NCBI GenBank assembly: GCA_963836405.1
Contig: CAWIJL010000018.1
Span: 372,001-436,000 of the forward strand
Length of the DNA: 64,000 nt
DNA from: CAWIJJ01 sp963836405
Lineage (GTDB): Bacteria > Acidobacteriota > Terriglobia > Bryobacterales > Bryobacteraceae
Direction: 5' to 3'
How positions within the stretch are numbered: the stretch's first letter is position 1; each line of letters starts with the position of its first letter. The notes below the pieces were generated by a model that worked only from the letters and a program-made list of their open reading frames with translations, was not told where the DNA came from and made no database searches. Positions 45,752-53,895 of this stretch are shown piece by piece. Both the position numbers and the translations under genes were made by a program.

Positions 45752-46104
45752 AGCTGCTGTTGGACGAGAATCTCTCTCCACGACTGGTGGAGCGGCTGGC
45801 CTCGTTATTTCCCTTCTTGACCCATGTGCGCGACGTTGGATTGAAGCAGGGTTCCGATAGCGTTATTTGGGAGTGGGCGAAAGAGAACGATCATTCGATT
45901 GTTACCACGGATGCCGACTTTGTCGCTCTAAGCGTAAGTCGGGGCTGGCCGCCTAAGGTGCTCCATCGTGAAGAATGCGATTTCCCACTCCCGATTATCA
46001 AAGGTTTGCTGAGACAGAATGCCGTCCGCATTTCGGAATTTCTGAACGATCGTAATGAAGGCCTGTTGCCGGTACTTCTGACGGGCAGCCGGGGGCGGCG
46101 ATAA
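45748..46104 (+). CDS. DUF5615 PIN-like (Mut7-C type) toxin
   Basis: This 118-aa protein starts at a GTG overlapping the antitoxin stop. It has the PIN-like acidic residues of the family: 'KLLLDENLSPRLVERL' (D, E), 'VGLKQGSDSVIWEWAKEN' and 'IVTTDADFVAL' (D-x-D). It is probably an RNase neutralised by the DUF433 protein. It appears complete. Confidence 0.88.
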   Translation: MKLLLDENLSPRLVERLASLFPFLTHVRDVGLKQGSDSVIWEWAKENDHSIVTTDADFVALSVSRGWPPKVLHREECDFPLPIIKGLLRQNAVRISEFLNDRNEGLLPVLLTGSRGRR

Positions 46105-46111
46105 GCGGGGT

Positions 46112-46185
46112 TGGCTGGGACGCAGGGATTCGAACCCCGATACGCAGATCCAGAGTCTGCAGTCTTACCGTTAGACGACGTCCCA
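46112..46185 (-). tRNA. tRNA-Gln (anticodon CTG)
   Basis: The minus strand folds as a cloverleaf: acceptor TGGGACG/CGTCCCA, anticodon loop CTCTGGA (anticodon CTG) in stem GCAGA/TCTGC, T arm with GGTTCGAATCC. The 3' CCA is encoded (46112-46114). It lies 7 bp downstream of the toxin gene on the opposite strand. Confidence 0.97.
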
Positions 46186-46256
46186 GGAACGACACCATTT
46201 TAGCAGCACCCGGGCGCGCTGTAAAAGCGGGAGCGCGTAGTACACTGAAGCGACAG

Positions 46257-47051
46257 ATGATTAAGCGGTTACGGCTTGGCCTGTTGCTGCTCTGGTGCGC
46301 TTCCGGCCTGTTCGCCGTGGACTGGAAAACGCTGCGCCCTCAGGGCTACGTCAGCGATTTCGCCGGCGTCATCGATGCGGGCAGCCGGCAGCGGCTGGAG
46401 TCCTACGCGGGTGCGGTGGAGCGCGCCACCAAGGTGCAGCTTGCGCTGGTGACGATTCCGTCCTTGCAGGGCGAGCCGATCGAAGACGTGGCGAACACCA
46501 TCGCCCGCGCGTGGGGCGTGGGGCAGCGGGGGCAGAACGAAGGAATTCTGCTGCTGCTGTCGATCGGCGACCGGCGCAGCCGGCTGGAGATCGGGTACGG
46601 GCTGGAGCCGATCCTGCCGGACGGCCTGGCGGGCAGCATTTTGCGTGAAATGCGGCCGGCCCTGCGGCAGCAGCAGTACGGCGAGGCGATGATGGCCGCG
46701 GCCGAAACGCTGGGCGAGGCCGCGGCTAAGGCCAAGGGCGTGACCATCAGTGAGAACCTTCCGCGGCGCGTGCGGGCGAGGCCCTCCGATTCCATTCCGT
46801 GGCCGCTCGTGATTGGAGGGATCTTCCTGCTGCTGATGCTGTTTCGCGGCGGAGGGCGCCGGGGACGCGGCGGACGCGGCGGTGGCGGTGGCGGAGGACT
46901 GCTGGCGGCGCTGCTGCTGGGCAACCTGATGGGACGCTCTACCTGGGGCGGGCGGGGCAGCGGCGGGTTCGGCGGCTACGATTCAGGCGACAGCTTCGGC
47001 GGGTTCGGAGGCGGAGACTTCGGAGGCGGCGGCGCCTCCAGCGACTGGTGA
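46257..47051 (+). CDS. TPM-domain (YgcG-type) membrane protein
   Basis: This 264-aa protein has a signal peptide (MIKRLRLGLLLLWCASGLFA), a TPM domain at ~25-150 ('GYVSDFAGVIDAGSRQRLES', 'GILLLLSIGDRRSRLEIGYG'), one membrane helix ('WPLVIGGIFLLLMLF') and a long Gly-rich tail ('GGFGGYDSGDSFGGFGGG'). TPM proteins are linked to photosystem II repair in plants; in bacteria the role is unclear, but they often sit beside LemA, as here (two genes downstream). Confidence 0.9.
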   Translation: MIKRLRLGLLLLWCASGLFAVDWKTLRPQGYVSDFAGVIDAGSRQRLESYAGAVERATKVQLALVTIPSLQGEPIEDVANTIARAWGVGQRGQNEGILLLLSIGDRRSRLEIGYGLEPILPDGLAGSILREMRPALRQQQYGEAMMAAAETLGEAAAKAKGVTISENLPRRVRARPSDSIPWPLVIGGIFLLLMLFRGGGRRGRGGRGGGGGGGLLAALLLGNLMGRSTWGGRGSGGFGGYDSGDSFGGFGGGDFGGGGASSDW

Positions 47052-47058
47052 GACGGAT

Positions 47059-47769
47059 ATGGAAAAGCTCCTGGAACAACTGGTCGGAAAACTGCGCAAA
47101 GCGTTCGGAGAGCGGCTGATTTCGGTCGTGCTGTACGGCTCCGGCGCGGCCGGAGACTACGACGGAAAATTCAGCGACCTCAATATTCTATGCGTGCTTT
47201 CGCGGGTTACGCCGGATGAGCTACGCGTCAGCGAAGAGATCTTCCGCTGGTGGAGAGAGCAGGGCAGTCCCTCGCCGCTGCTGTTGAGCGAGCGGGAACT
47301 GGCAAGTTCGGCGGACTGTTTCGCCATCGAGTTTCAGGATATCCAGCGGCAGAACCGGCTGCTGCACGGCCGGGACCTGGTGACCGGCATGCAAATCGGC
47401 CACGTGTTTTACCGGGCGCAGGTGGAGCACGATCTTCGCGCCAAAATGCTGCGCTTGCGCCAGAAGGCCGCCGGGATGCTTTCCGAGCCGGACCTGCTGC
47501 GCCGGCTGCTGCTCGATTCGGTATCCACCTTCTGCGTCCTGTTCCGGCACGCGCTGATGCTGCACGGCGTGGAGCGGCCGGCCAACAAACGCGAGGTAGT
47601 ACAAAAGACCAAAGAAAACTTCGGTATCGACGCGCTTCCGTTTGACAAACTATTGGACATCCGGGAAGATCGCATGAAGCCGCGGGACGTGGAGCCCGTC
47701 GCGCTTCTCGGTTCGTACCTGCTGGCCATCTCCACCGTAATCGACGCCGTGGACCGGCTGGAAAAATAG
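47059..47769 (+). CDS. Nucleotidyltransferase-domain protein
   Basis: This 236-aa protein starts with a pol-beta-like nucleotidyltransferase core: 'VVLYGSGAAGDYDGKFSDLN' (GS, then D-x-N instead of the usual D-x-D), followed by a helical C-terminal region with 'SVSTFCVLFRHALMLHGVE' resembling HEPN-like helices. One metal-binding Asp appears to be replaced by Asn, so activity is uncertain. It lies between TPM and LemA genes with 7-9 bp spacing. Confidence 0.75.
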   Translation: MEKLLEQLVGKLRKAFGERLISVVLYGSGAAGDYDGKFSDLNILCVLSRVTPDELRVSEEIFRWWREQGSPSPLLLSERELASSADCFAIEFQDIQRQNRLLHGRDLVTGMQIGHVFYRAQVEHDLRAKMLRLRQKAAGMLSEPDLLRRLLLDSVSTFCVLFRHALMLHGVERPANKREVVQKTKENFGIDALPFDKLLDIREDRMKPRDVEPVALLGSYLLAISTVIDAVDRLEK

Positions 47770-47778
47770 GAGAACGAC

Positions 47779-48345
47779 GTGAAAATCGGTCTTATCATCC
47801 TGCTCATCGTGGTGGTTTTGCTGCTCGGAGTGGGCGGCAAGTTCGTCAGCGTGAGAAACAACCTGGTCAACCAGCGGGAGGCCATCAACGCGCAGTGGTC
47901 GCAGGTGGATGTGGCTCTGCAGCGGCGGGCCGACCTGATTCCGAACCTGGTGAATACGGTGAAGGGATTCGCGCAGCACGAAACCGAGGTATTTGCGAAC
48001 ATCGCCAACGCCCGCGCCGCGCTGGTGGGCGCGCGCACGCCGGAAGACCGGATTGCCGCCAACGGCCAGCTCAGCAACGCGTTGTCGCGGCTGCTGGTGA
48101 TTTCGGAGAATTATCCGCAACTGCGGTCCAACGAAAATTTTCTTCGGCTGCAGGATGAACTGGCCGGGACGGAGAATCGCATTGCGGTGGAGCGGCGCAA
48201 GTACAATGAGACTTTGGAAAGGTACAACGCGCAGATCCAGCAATTTCCGCAGAATATCGTCGCTTCCATGTCGGGCTTCACGCGCAACAACGCTTACTTC
48301 ACCACCGAGCCCGGCGCCCGCACCGCACCCAAGGTGGAGTTCTGA
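47779..48345 (+). CDS. LemA family protein
   Basis: This 188-aa protein begins with a membrane helix (MKIGLIILLIVVVLLLGVGG), then the LemA coiled-coil domain: 'VNQREAINAQWSQVDVALQR', 'RADLIPNLVNTVKGFA', 'LSRLLVISENYPQLRSNENF'. The start is a GTG behind AGGAG. LemA anchors to the inner membrane with a helical periplasmic or cytosolic bundle; its function is unknown. It ends the TPM-nucleotidyltransferase-LemA string. Confidence 0.93.
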   Translation: MKIGLIILLIVVVLLLGVGGKFVSVRNNLVNQREAINAQWSQVDVALQRRADLIPNLVNTVKGFAQHETEVFANIANARAALVGARTPEDRIAANGQLSNALSRLLVISENYPQLRSNENFLRLQDELAGTENRIAVERRKYNETLERYNAQIQQFPQNIVASMSGFTRNNAYFTTEPGARTAPKVEF

Positions 48346-48359
48346 CAGGCACACTTTTT

Positions 48360-49802
48360 ATGGCTGAAACTTTCGCAAATTACATCAACGGCGAGTGGGT
48401 GACGGGAGGAGTTTTAGAAAACCGCAACCCGGCGAACACGAATGAGCTCGTCGGCAATTTCGTGAGCGGCACGAAGCAGGATATCGAGGCCGCGGCCGCG
48501 GCTGCATCCGCCGCGCTTCCGGCATGGTCCGCGATGAGCGGTCCGGCGCGCGGGAACATTCTCTTCAAAGCGGCCGACATTCTGGACCGGAAGTTCGAAC
48601 AGGTGGCCGCGGACATGACGCGGGAAGAGGGCAAAACGCTTCCCGAGGCGCGCGGCGAGGTGCGGCGTTCCATCAACATTTTCCGCTATTTCGCCGGCGA
48701 GGGCTCGCGCATGCCGGGTATGCTGGTGCCCTCCGAACGCGACCGGGTGCACATGTTTGCCATCCGCAAACCCATCGGGGTAGTGGGGCTGATCACGCCG
48801 TGGAATTTTCCGAGCGCGATTCCCGCCTGGAAGATGGCGCCCGCGCTGATTTGCGGGAACACCATCGTGGTGAAGCCGGCATCGGCCGCGCCTTTGAGCG
48901 CGTGGCGGATCGTAGAGGCGCTGCACGAAGCGGGCGCGCCGCGGGGCGTGGTGAACTTCGTCTGCGGGCCGGGAGGCGAACTGGGCGAGGCGCTGGTGAA
49001 CGCGGGTCCGCTCAAAGCGGTGTCGTTCACCGGCTCGTGCGGAGTGGGCGAATCGGTGCACCAGGCGGCGTCGCGGCGGCGGCTGCGGATCCAACTGGAG
49101 ATGGGCGGCAAGAACCCCACCATCGTGCTGGCCGACGCGGATTTTACTCCAGCCGTGGAGAACGTGGTCAATGCGGCGTTCTTCTCCACCGGGCAGAAAT
49201 GCACCGCTACCAGCCGGGCCATCGTCGAAGACTCCATTTACGACCGCTTCGTGGCCGCCGTGGTCGAGCGCACGAAGAAACTCAAGGTGGGAGACGGCAT
49301 GCAGCCGGGCATCGAGATCGGGCCGTGCGTGGACGAGCGGCAGATGCAGACCGACCTGCGCTACATCGAGATCGGGCGGAAGGAGTGCGGCGAGCCTTTG
49401 TGCGGCGGGCGGCGGCTGACCGACGGCGCGCTGGCCAAGGGCTATTTCGTCGAGCCCACGGTTTTTGCGGATGTCGAAGAGCGGCACACCATCGCGCAGG
49501 AGGAGATTTTCGGGCCCGTGCTCGCCATCATGCGGGCGCGCGACTTCGAAGACGCCATGCGCATCGCCAACAACATTCCGTTCGGGCTCTCGTCTTCCAT
49601 TCAGACGACCAACCTTTCGCGCGTGTTCGAATACGTCTACCGGGCCGAGGCCGGACTCCTGACTGTCAATCTGCCCAGTGCTGGCGTAGAATATCAACTG
49701 CCCTTCGGCGGGACCAAAGATTCCAGTTTCGGGCCGAAGGAGCAGGGGCCCGCGGCGCTGGAATTCTACAGCGACTACAAAACCGTTTACCTGAAATATT
49801 AA
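48360..49802 (+). CDS. Aldehyde dehydrogenase, 2-oxoglutarate semialdehyde dehydrogenase-like
   Basis: This 480-aa NAD(P)-dependent enzyme has the N-terminal 'YINGEWVTG', the catalytic glutamate in 'QLEMGGKNPTIVL' and the catalytic cysteine in 'FFSTGQKCTATSRAIVED'. The closest recognisable pattern is that of 2,5-dioxopentanoate (alpha-ketoglutaric semialdehyde) dehydrogenases. The next gene starts directly after its TAA and is a sugar-acid dehydratase-like FAH protein, which supports a role at the end of a Weimberg-type pentose pathway. Confidence 0.88.
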   Translation: MAETFANYINGEWVTGGVLENRNPANTNELVGNFVSGTKQDIEAAAAAASAALPAWSAMSGPARGNILFKAADILDRKFEQVAADMTREEGKTLPEARGEVRRSINIFRYFAGEGSRMPGMLVPSERDRVHMFAIRKPIGVVGLITPWNFPSAIPAWKMAPALICGNTIVVKPASAAPLSAWRIVEALHEAGAPRGVVNFVCGPGGELGEALVNAGPLKAVSFTGSCGVGESVHQAASRRRLRIQLEMGGKNPTIVLADADFTPAVENVVNAAFFSTGQKCTATSRAIVEDSIYDRFVAAVVERTKKLKVGDGMQPGIEIGPCVDERQMQTDLRYIEIGRKECGEPLCGGRRLTDGALAKGYFVEPTVFADVEERHTIAQEEIFGPVLAIMRARDFEDAMRIANNIPFGLSSSIQTTNLSRVFEYVYRAEAGLLTVNLPSAGVEYQLPFGGTKDSSFGPKEQGPAALEFYSDYKTVYLKY

Positions 49803-50648
49803 ATGCATCTTGGACAAGTTCGATGGCACGGCGCCGTAGTAGCGGCGCTATTTGAAGATGGACTCGCGCGGCCGATCCCGGAGCACAGCATGCTCGACCT
49901 GATCCGGCGCGCGGAAGCGATAGGCGAGCCGCTGGGCAAGCTGGCGGGAGAACTGGCGGCTCGGCACGGAGAGGCGCTGGACCCGCTGCTGCCGGTAAAT
50001 CCGCCGGAGGTGTGGGCGTGCGGGTGCACGTACGAAACCAGCGCTTCGTTCCGCGATGCGGAGCACGGCACGCGGGAAGGAATGTACGCGCACGTGTACC
50101 GCGAATCGCGGCCCGAAATCTTTTTCAAGGGCACGGCCCGCGTCTGCGTGCCCACCGGAAAGCAGATCGGCATCCGCTCGGATTCCAGTTTCACCGCTCC
50201 CGAACCGGAGCTCGCGCTGGTGCTCGGAAGCCGTGGCAAGATCGCCGGGTACACCCTGGCCAACGATGTTTCGGCGTGGGACATCGAGCGCGAAAATGCG
50301 CTGTACCTGCCGCAATCGAAGGTCTACGACGGCTGTTGCGCGCTGGGGCCGGCCATGGTGACTCCGGACGAACTGACCGACCCGTACAACCTGGACATGA
50401 CGTGCGTCATCCAGCGCGACGGCAAGCAGCTGTTCTCGGGGGCAGTGAACACGGCGAAGCTGCACCGCAAATTCGAAGTCCTGCTCGAATACCTGCTGCG
50501 CGCGAACCACGTGCCGGCGGGCACGGTGGTGCTGACCGGAACGGGGATTATCGTCACCGCCGAAGCGGCGCTCGCGGCCGGCGACGTGGTCACCATCCGG
50601 ATCCCCGAAATCGGCGAACTGCGCAACGAAGCCGTGCTGGTGGGTTGA
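49803..50648 (+). CDS. FAH-family 2-dehydro-3-deoxy-pentonate dehydratase-like protein
   Basis: This 281-aa protein has the fumarylacetoacetase fold: 'WACGCTYETSASFRDAEHGT', the metal-binding E-x-E in 'APEPELALVLGSRGKIAG', 'NDVSAWDIERENALYLPQSK' and 'GTGIIV'. The 'ARDIE..NPLYLPQ'-like block matches 2-keto-3-deoxy-D-arabinonate dehydratases rather than FAA hydrolases. It would yield 2,5-dioxopentanoate for the aldehyde dehydrogenase upstream. TAA and ATG are adjacent (49800-49805), so translation is coupled. Confidence 0.85.
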   Translation: MHLGQVRWHGAVVAALFEDGLARPIPEHSMLDLIRRAEAIGEPLGKLAGELAARHGEALDPLLPVNPPEVWACGCTYETSASFRDAEHGTREGMYAHVYRESRPEIFFKGTARVCVPTGKQIGIRSDSSFTAPEPELALVLGSRGKIAGYTLANDVSAWDIERENALYLPQSKVYDGCCALGPAMVTPDELTDPYNLDMTCVIQRDGKQLFSGAVNTAKLHRKFEVLLEYLLRANHVPAGTVVLTGTGIIVTAEAALAAGDVVTIRIPEIGELRNEAVLVG

Positions 50649-50661
50649 GCGAACGGGCGCC

Positions 50662-51618
50662 CTACAGCGGCCGCAGAAGGCGGTTCCAACGCAGGTTTCG
50701 CACGGTCCGCAAAGCGTCCGGCCGGTCTTCAGTTGCGTGCGAGTCGTAAACCAGGACGGGCGAGGCGACGATGTCGGTGTGGCCTATGAAGCCCCAGTAG
50801 CGGCTGTCGAGCGAATCGTCGCGATTGTCCCCGAGGACGAAATAGCTGCCGGGCGGCACCACGATCTCGCTTCCACTGACGTGTTCCAGCATGGCTCGCT
50901 GCGAGACGAAGTGGATGGTATCGGGCGGCGATGGGAAGTTGTCGCGGTACGGGTCTTCGAACGAAGAGGTGTGCACCGCGTAGGGTTCGGGAACCGGGGC
51001 GCCGTTGCGGAAGAGCTGCTTGTGTTCGATGCGGATGCGGTCGCCCGGAAGACCGGCGACGCGCTGGATGAAGATCTGCCTGGGATTGGGCGGGTAGCGG
51101 AAGACCAACAGGTCGCCGTGCCGCGGTGAGCGTCCGAGGCGCCAGGTGGCGGACTCGGTGAGCAGGGTGTCGCCGGGCATCAGCGTGGGCGACATGGCTC
51201 CGGAGGGCATGAAGTAGCCGCCGAACATGAACGCATAGGCGGCATAGACGCCGACTGCCAGCATCCACGGTGCGACGCGCCGGGGTTTCGGACTGTGCCA
51301 GGCCACCCATGCAGCCCAAAACGCGAACGCCGCGATGGCGAGCGGAAGCACGGAGGCAAGCGCAAACTGCCGCAGGGTGGCGCCGGTGACCTGCGGCAAA
51401 CCGGCGACGATCCGCACCAGCAGGAAGCCTCCGAGCGCCAGGGCCGGGCCTGCGCCTCCGTTGCGTAAAGCGAAGGCGAGGACAAACAGGATGGCGGCAT
51501 TGATCGCTGCCGGGACCGGCGAAAACGCGATGCCTACGAGCGAGAGGCACCCCAGAACGATAGCGAGCCAAAACGCGCGGCGAACAGCCCGTTCGGACGG
51601 CATGGATGTCGCTTGCAT
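50662..51618 (-). CDS. Signal peptidase I-fold protein lacking both catalytic residues
   Basis: This ~318-aa protein has four to five N-terminal membrane helices and then an S26 peptidase fold: box B reads 'MPSGAMSPTLMPGD', box D 'IQRVAGLPGDRIRI', box E 'VLGDNRDDSLDSRYWG'. In active enzymes the serine is the residue before Met in PSGSM and the base is Lys in 'KR-x-x-GLPGD'; here these are Ala141 and Gln185. It may be a pseudo-enzyme or use another nucleophile (Ser143). The ATG at 51618 is preferred over a TTG at 51636. Confidence 0.85.
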   Translation of the reverse strand: MQATSMPSERAVRRAFWLAIVLGCLSLVGIAFSPVPAAINAAILFVLAFALRNGGAGPALALGGFLLVRIVAGLPQVTGATLRQFALASVLPLAIAAFAFWAAWVAWHSPKPRRVAPWMLAVGVYAAYAFMFGGYFMPSGAMSPTLMPGDTLLTESATWRLGRSPRHGDLLVFRYPPNPRQIFIQRVAGLPGDRIRIEHKQLFRNGAPVPEPYAVHTSSFEDPYRDNFPSPPDTIHFVSQRAMLEHVSGSEIVVPPGSYFVLGDNRDDSLDSRYWGFIGHTDIVASPVLVYDSHATEDRPDALRTVRNLRWNRLLRPL

Positions 51619-51663
51619 ACCCTGATTGTTACGCAAGCAAGGCTTGGAGAGTTCGCGGAATTA

Positions 51664-51888
51664 TTAGCCGGCGTCGGGTTGGGGAGGGCGTAAATGGGGC
51701 CGCAGGGGAACGGAAACGGGCTGGGGAGGCCGGTGCCGCGGATTGCGGTTCACTTCCTGCATGACGCGGTTGCGTTCGGCGAAGGCTCGCCGTTCCGTGG
51801 CACGCTGGCCAATTACGCAGCACCAGAGCAGACCGACGGAAACCGTCATCGCCGCCAAACCCTGTCCCGTTATCTTCGCGACCGGCAT
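51664..51888 (-). CDS. 74-aa single-pass membrane protein downstream of the cytochrome gene
   Basis: The ATG at 51888 has a strong GGAGGAG upstream on the minus strand. The protein has one hydrophobic helix ('GLAAMTVSVGLLWCCVIG'), then a basic, proline-rich tail ('NPRHRPPQPVSVPLRPHLRP'). It lies 112 bp after the heptahaem cytochrome gene, on the same strand. No family recognised. Confidence 0.6.
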   Translation of the reverse strand: MPVAKITGQGLAAMTVSVGLLWCCVIGQRATERRAFAERNRVMQEVNRNPRHRPPQPVSVPLRPHLRPPQPDAG

Positions 51889-52000
51889 CCGCCGTCTCCT
51901 CCGGAAAAAATCTTGAGCAATTTCAGTTCCAAGCAAAGCAGCTTCTGGAATTACGGGGCGGCGAGGCCGCGCCACTGTGGCCGGACCGCCACAGGCGCGA

Positions 52001-52615
52001 CTAATGGCAACCCATGCAGGTGAATTCCCGGCCGTGGCAAACGGCGCAGGAGGGTTTGTCCAGTTGCAACTTGCCGCTCGAATGGGTGTCCATGAAGTTG
52101 GCAGTGTGTGAGGCAGGCTTGAGGCCGGGGTCCTCGGCGTGACATTGCCGGCAGGTAAACGGGGGCTGGATGCGGTCTCCATGGCAAACCAGGCAGTCGG
52201 CCATTCGAGGCATGGCGGCGTGGGTCACCTGGTCGGATTCTTCGAGGCCGCGATGGCAGGCCTCGCAGGCGTTGGCGGTGTTGAGAAAGCGGCGCGTGTC
52301 GCCAGCGGGCTGGAGGTAGTCGCCTCTGTCGATGGCGGCGGCGATCCGCGGCGCGGCGTTGCCGAGTTTCAGGTGCAGGGCGTGATTGAAGCGGGCCAGG
52401 CGGACGGTGGGCGGCGCCGGAATGGTACGGTCATCGTGGCAGCCCTGGCAGACTTCCTTGCGCGGGAGCAGATTGTCTTCAAGGCGCGTGCTGGAGGCGG
52501 CGGCCGTGTGGCACCCCGTACAGGTCAACTGCATCTGGAGGTGCAGCTTATGCGAAAAGGGCGCAGCCGCCACGGCCACGCCCCCGCCGATCAGAATAGC
52601 CAGAACCAGGCGCAA
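52001..52615 (-). CDS. Heptahaem c-type cytochrome
   Basis: This 204-aa exported protein (N-terminus MRLVLAILIGGGVAVAAA) contains seven CxxCH haem-binding motifs: CTGCH, CQGCH, CEACH, CLVCH, CRQCH, CAVCH and the last, CMGCH, at the very C-terminus. It belongs to the cytochrome c7/c3-like multihaem group and should carry electrons in the periplasm. It starts at a TTG behind AAAGG, one base beyond the stop of the PQQ-type dehydrogenase, so the cytochrome is a probable electron acceptor for that enzyme. Confidence 0.9.
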   Translation of the reverse strand: MRLVLAILIGGGVAVAAAPFSHKLHLQMQLTCTGCHTAAASSTRLEDNLLPRKEVCQGCHDDRTIPAPPTVRLARFNHALHLKLGNAAPRIAAAIDRGDYLQPAGDTRRFLNTANACEACHRGLEESDQVTHAAMPRMADCLVCHGDRIQPPFTCRQCHAEDPGLKPASHTANFMDTHSSGKLQLDKPSCAVCHGREFTCMGCH

Positions 52616-52616
52616 G

Positions 52617-53804
52617 CTAACCTTTGTAACTCAGATGCCAGACCTTGTGGCCGCCGTCGTCGGAGATCAACAGACTGCCGTCGGGCATCTGCATCACGGC
52701 AACCGGCCTGCCCCAGACTTCGGTTTTGTCCGGGGAGATCATCCAACCGGTGACAATTTCCTTGATCGGGCCGGACGGTTTGCCGTCTTTGAACGGGATG
52801 AAGACGACCGACTGGCCCACGCGCTCGGAACGATTCCACGAGCCGTGGAAAGCCAGAAACGCTCCGCCGCGATACTCTTGCGGGAACTGCGAGCCGGTGT
52901 AGAAGGTGAAATCGATGACCGCCACGTGCGAGCCGAGAAGCACGTCGCCCTGGATCGTCTTCGCCACCAGGTCCGGCTTCTGGCCCTTGTTGCGGGGGTC
53001 TTCGTGGGGCCCGGCATAAGCGTAGGGCCAGCCGTAGAAACCGCCTTGCTGGATGTGGGTGAAGTAGTCCGGCACCAGGTTGTCGCCCAGTTCGTCGCGC
53101 TCCTGCACGGCGGCCCAAAGCGTGTCGGTTTCGGGATACCAGTGGATGGCGGTGGGGTTGCGCGTGCCGGAGGCGAAGATCTCGTGCCCGGTGCCATCCG
53201 GATTGTAGCGGTTGATAGCGGCGCGCCGGGGGTCCTCTCCGGGCGATACGTTGGAGCCGGAGCCGACGCCCACGTACAGCTTCTTTCCTTCGCGGTCGAA
53301 CAGGAGGGTGCGGGTCCAGTGGCCTTGGCCCATGCCTTTGAGAGAGACGATCTCTTCGCCTGGGCCGGCGGTTTGCGCCTTGGAGTCGTATTTATAGCGC
53401 TTGATCGAATCCGGCTCGCCCACGTACAGGTAGCCGTCGTGCATAGCCATGCCGTAGGGGCGGGTCAATCCGCCGATGACCTGTTTGCGCTCCTGGCCCT
53501 TGCCGGGCAGAATGTACACGCCGCCGCGGCCGGCCTGGACGGAGTCGGTGATCAAAACTTCATTTGTTGGCCCCAACATCATATAGCGCGGGACCTGGAA
53601 CCCTTCGGCCCAGACCTCCATCTGGAAGCCGGCCGGCAGATTCAATTTCGCACCCTCAGGCTGCGAAATCACGTTCGGACCGTTGCGGACCGAGGGCGTG
53701 GCAAAGGGGGCTGGAAGCGGCAGTTTCTGTTGGCCGGCGATGAAGGTGACCAGACCTCCGGCGAACAGGCAGACGAGTGCGGTGAAAATCCCTCTCCGGT
53801 ACAT
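52617..53804 (-). CDS. PQQ-dependent sugar dehydrogenase-like beta-propeller (sorbosone dehydrogenase family)
   Basis: This 395-aa exported protein starts MYRRGIFTALVCLFAGGLV and has the soluble glucose/sorbosone dehydrogenase propeller: 'LNLPAGFQMEVWAEGFQVPR', 'GLTRPYGMAMHDGYLYVGEP', 'ASGTRNPTAIHWYPE', 'QQGGFYGWPYAYAGP'. It oxidises an aldose or similar in the periplasm with PQQ as cofactor; substrate unknown. The following gene is a heptahaem cytochrome. A hairpin with a T-rich tail lies upstream in the leader. Confidence 0.87.
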   Translation of the reverse strand: MYRRGIFTALVCLFAGGLVTFIAGQQKLPLPAPFATPSVRNGPNVISQPEGAKLNLPAGFQMEVWAEGFQVPRYMMLGPTNEVLITDSVQAGRGGVYILPGKGQERKQVIGGLTRPYGMAMHDGYLYVGEPDSIKRYKYDSKAQTAGPGEEIVSLKGMGQGHWTRTLLFDREGKKLYVGVGSGSNVSPGEDPRRAAINRYNPDGTGHEIFASGTRNPTAIHWYPETDTLWAAVQERDELGDNLVPDYFTHIQQGGFYGWPYAYAGPHEDPRNKGQKPDLVAKTIQGDVLLGSHVAVIDFTFYTGSQFPQEYRGGAFLAFHGSWNRSERVGQSVVFIPFKDGKPSGPIKEIVTGWMISPDKTEVWGRPVAVMQMPDGSLLISDDGGHKVWHLSYKG

Positions 53805-53859
53805 GTCTTTATCCTGTCACAAGGGATGCGGCGCGAGGCTGGGGGGTCACAAAAGAAAA

Positions 53860-53895
53860 CGCCGGAACGGGTATCTTTCGGCACCCGCTCCGGCG
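53860..53895 (-). terminator. Hairpin with T-rich tail upstream of the PQQ-dehydrogenase gene
   Basis: CGCCGGAACGGGT (53860-53872) pairs with ACCCGCTCCGGCG (53883-53895) with one mismatch. Read on the minus strand it is followed by TTTTCTTTTG, a classical intrinsic terminator shape. It lies 56 bp 5' of the start codon of the minus-strand gene, so it could act as an attenuator or as the terminator of an unseen upstream transcript. Confidence 0.7.

Noticed and set aside
46207..46256. Palindromic GCGCTG/GGGAGCG-like bases before the TPM gene as a regulatory hairpin
   Set aside because: Pairing is short and imperfect and no consistent stem could be drawn.
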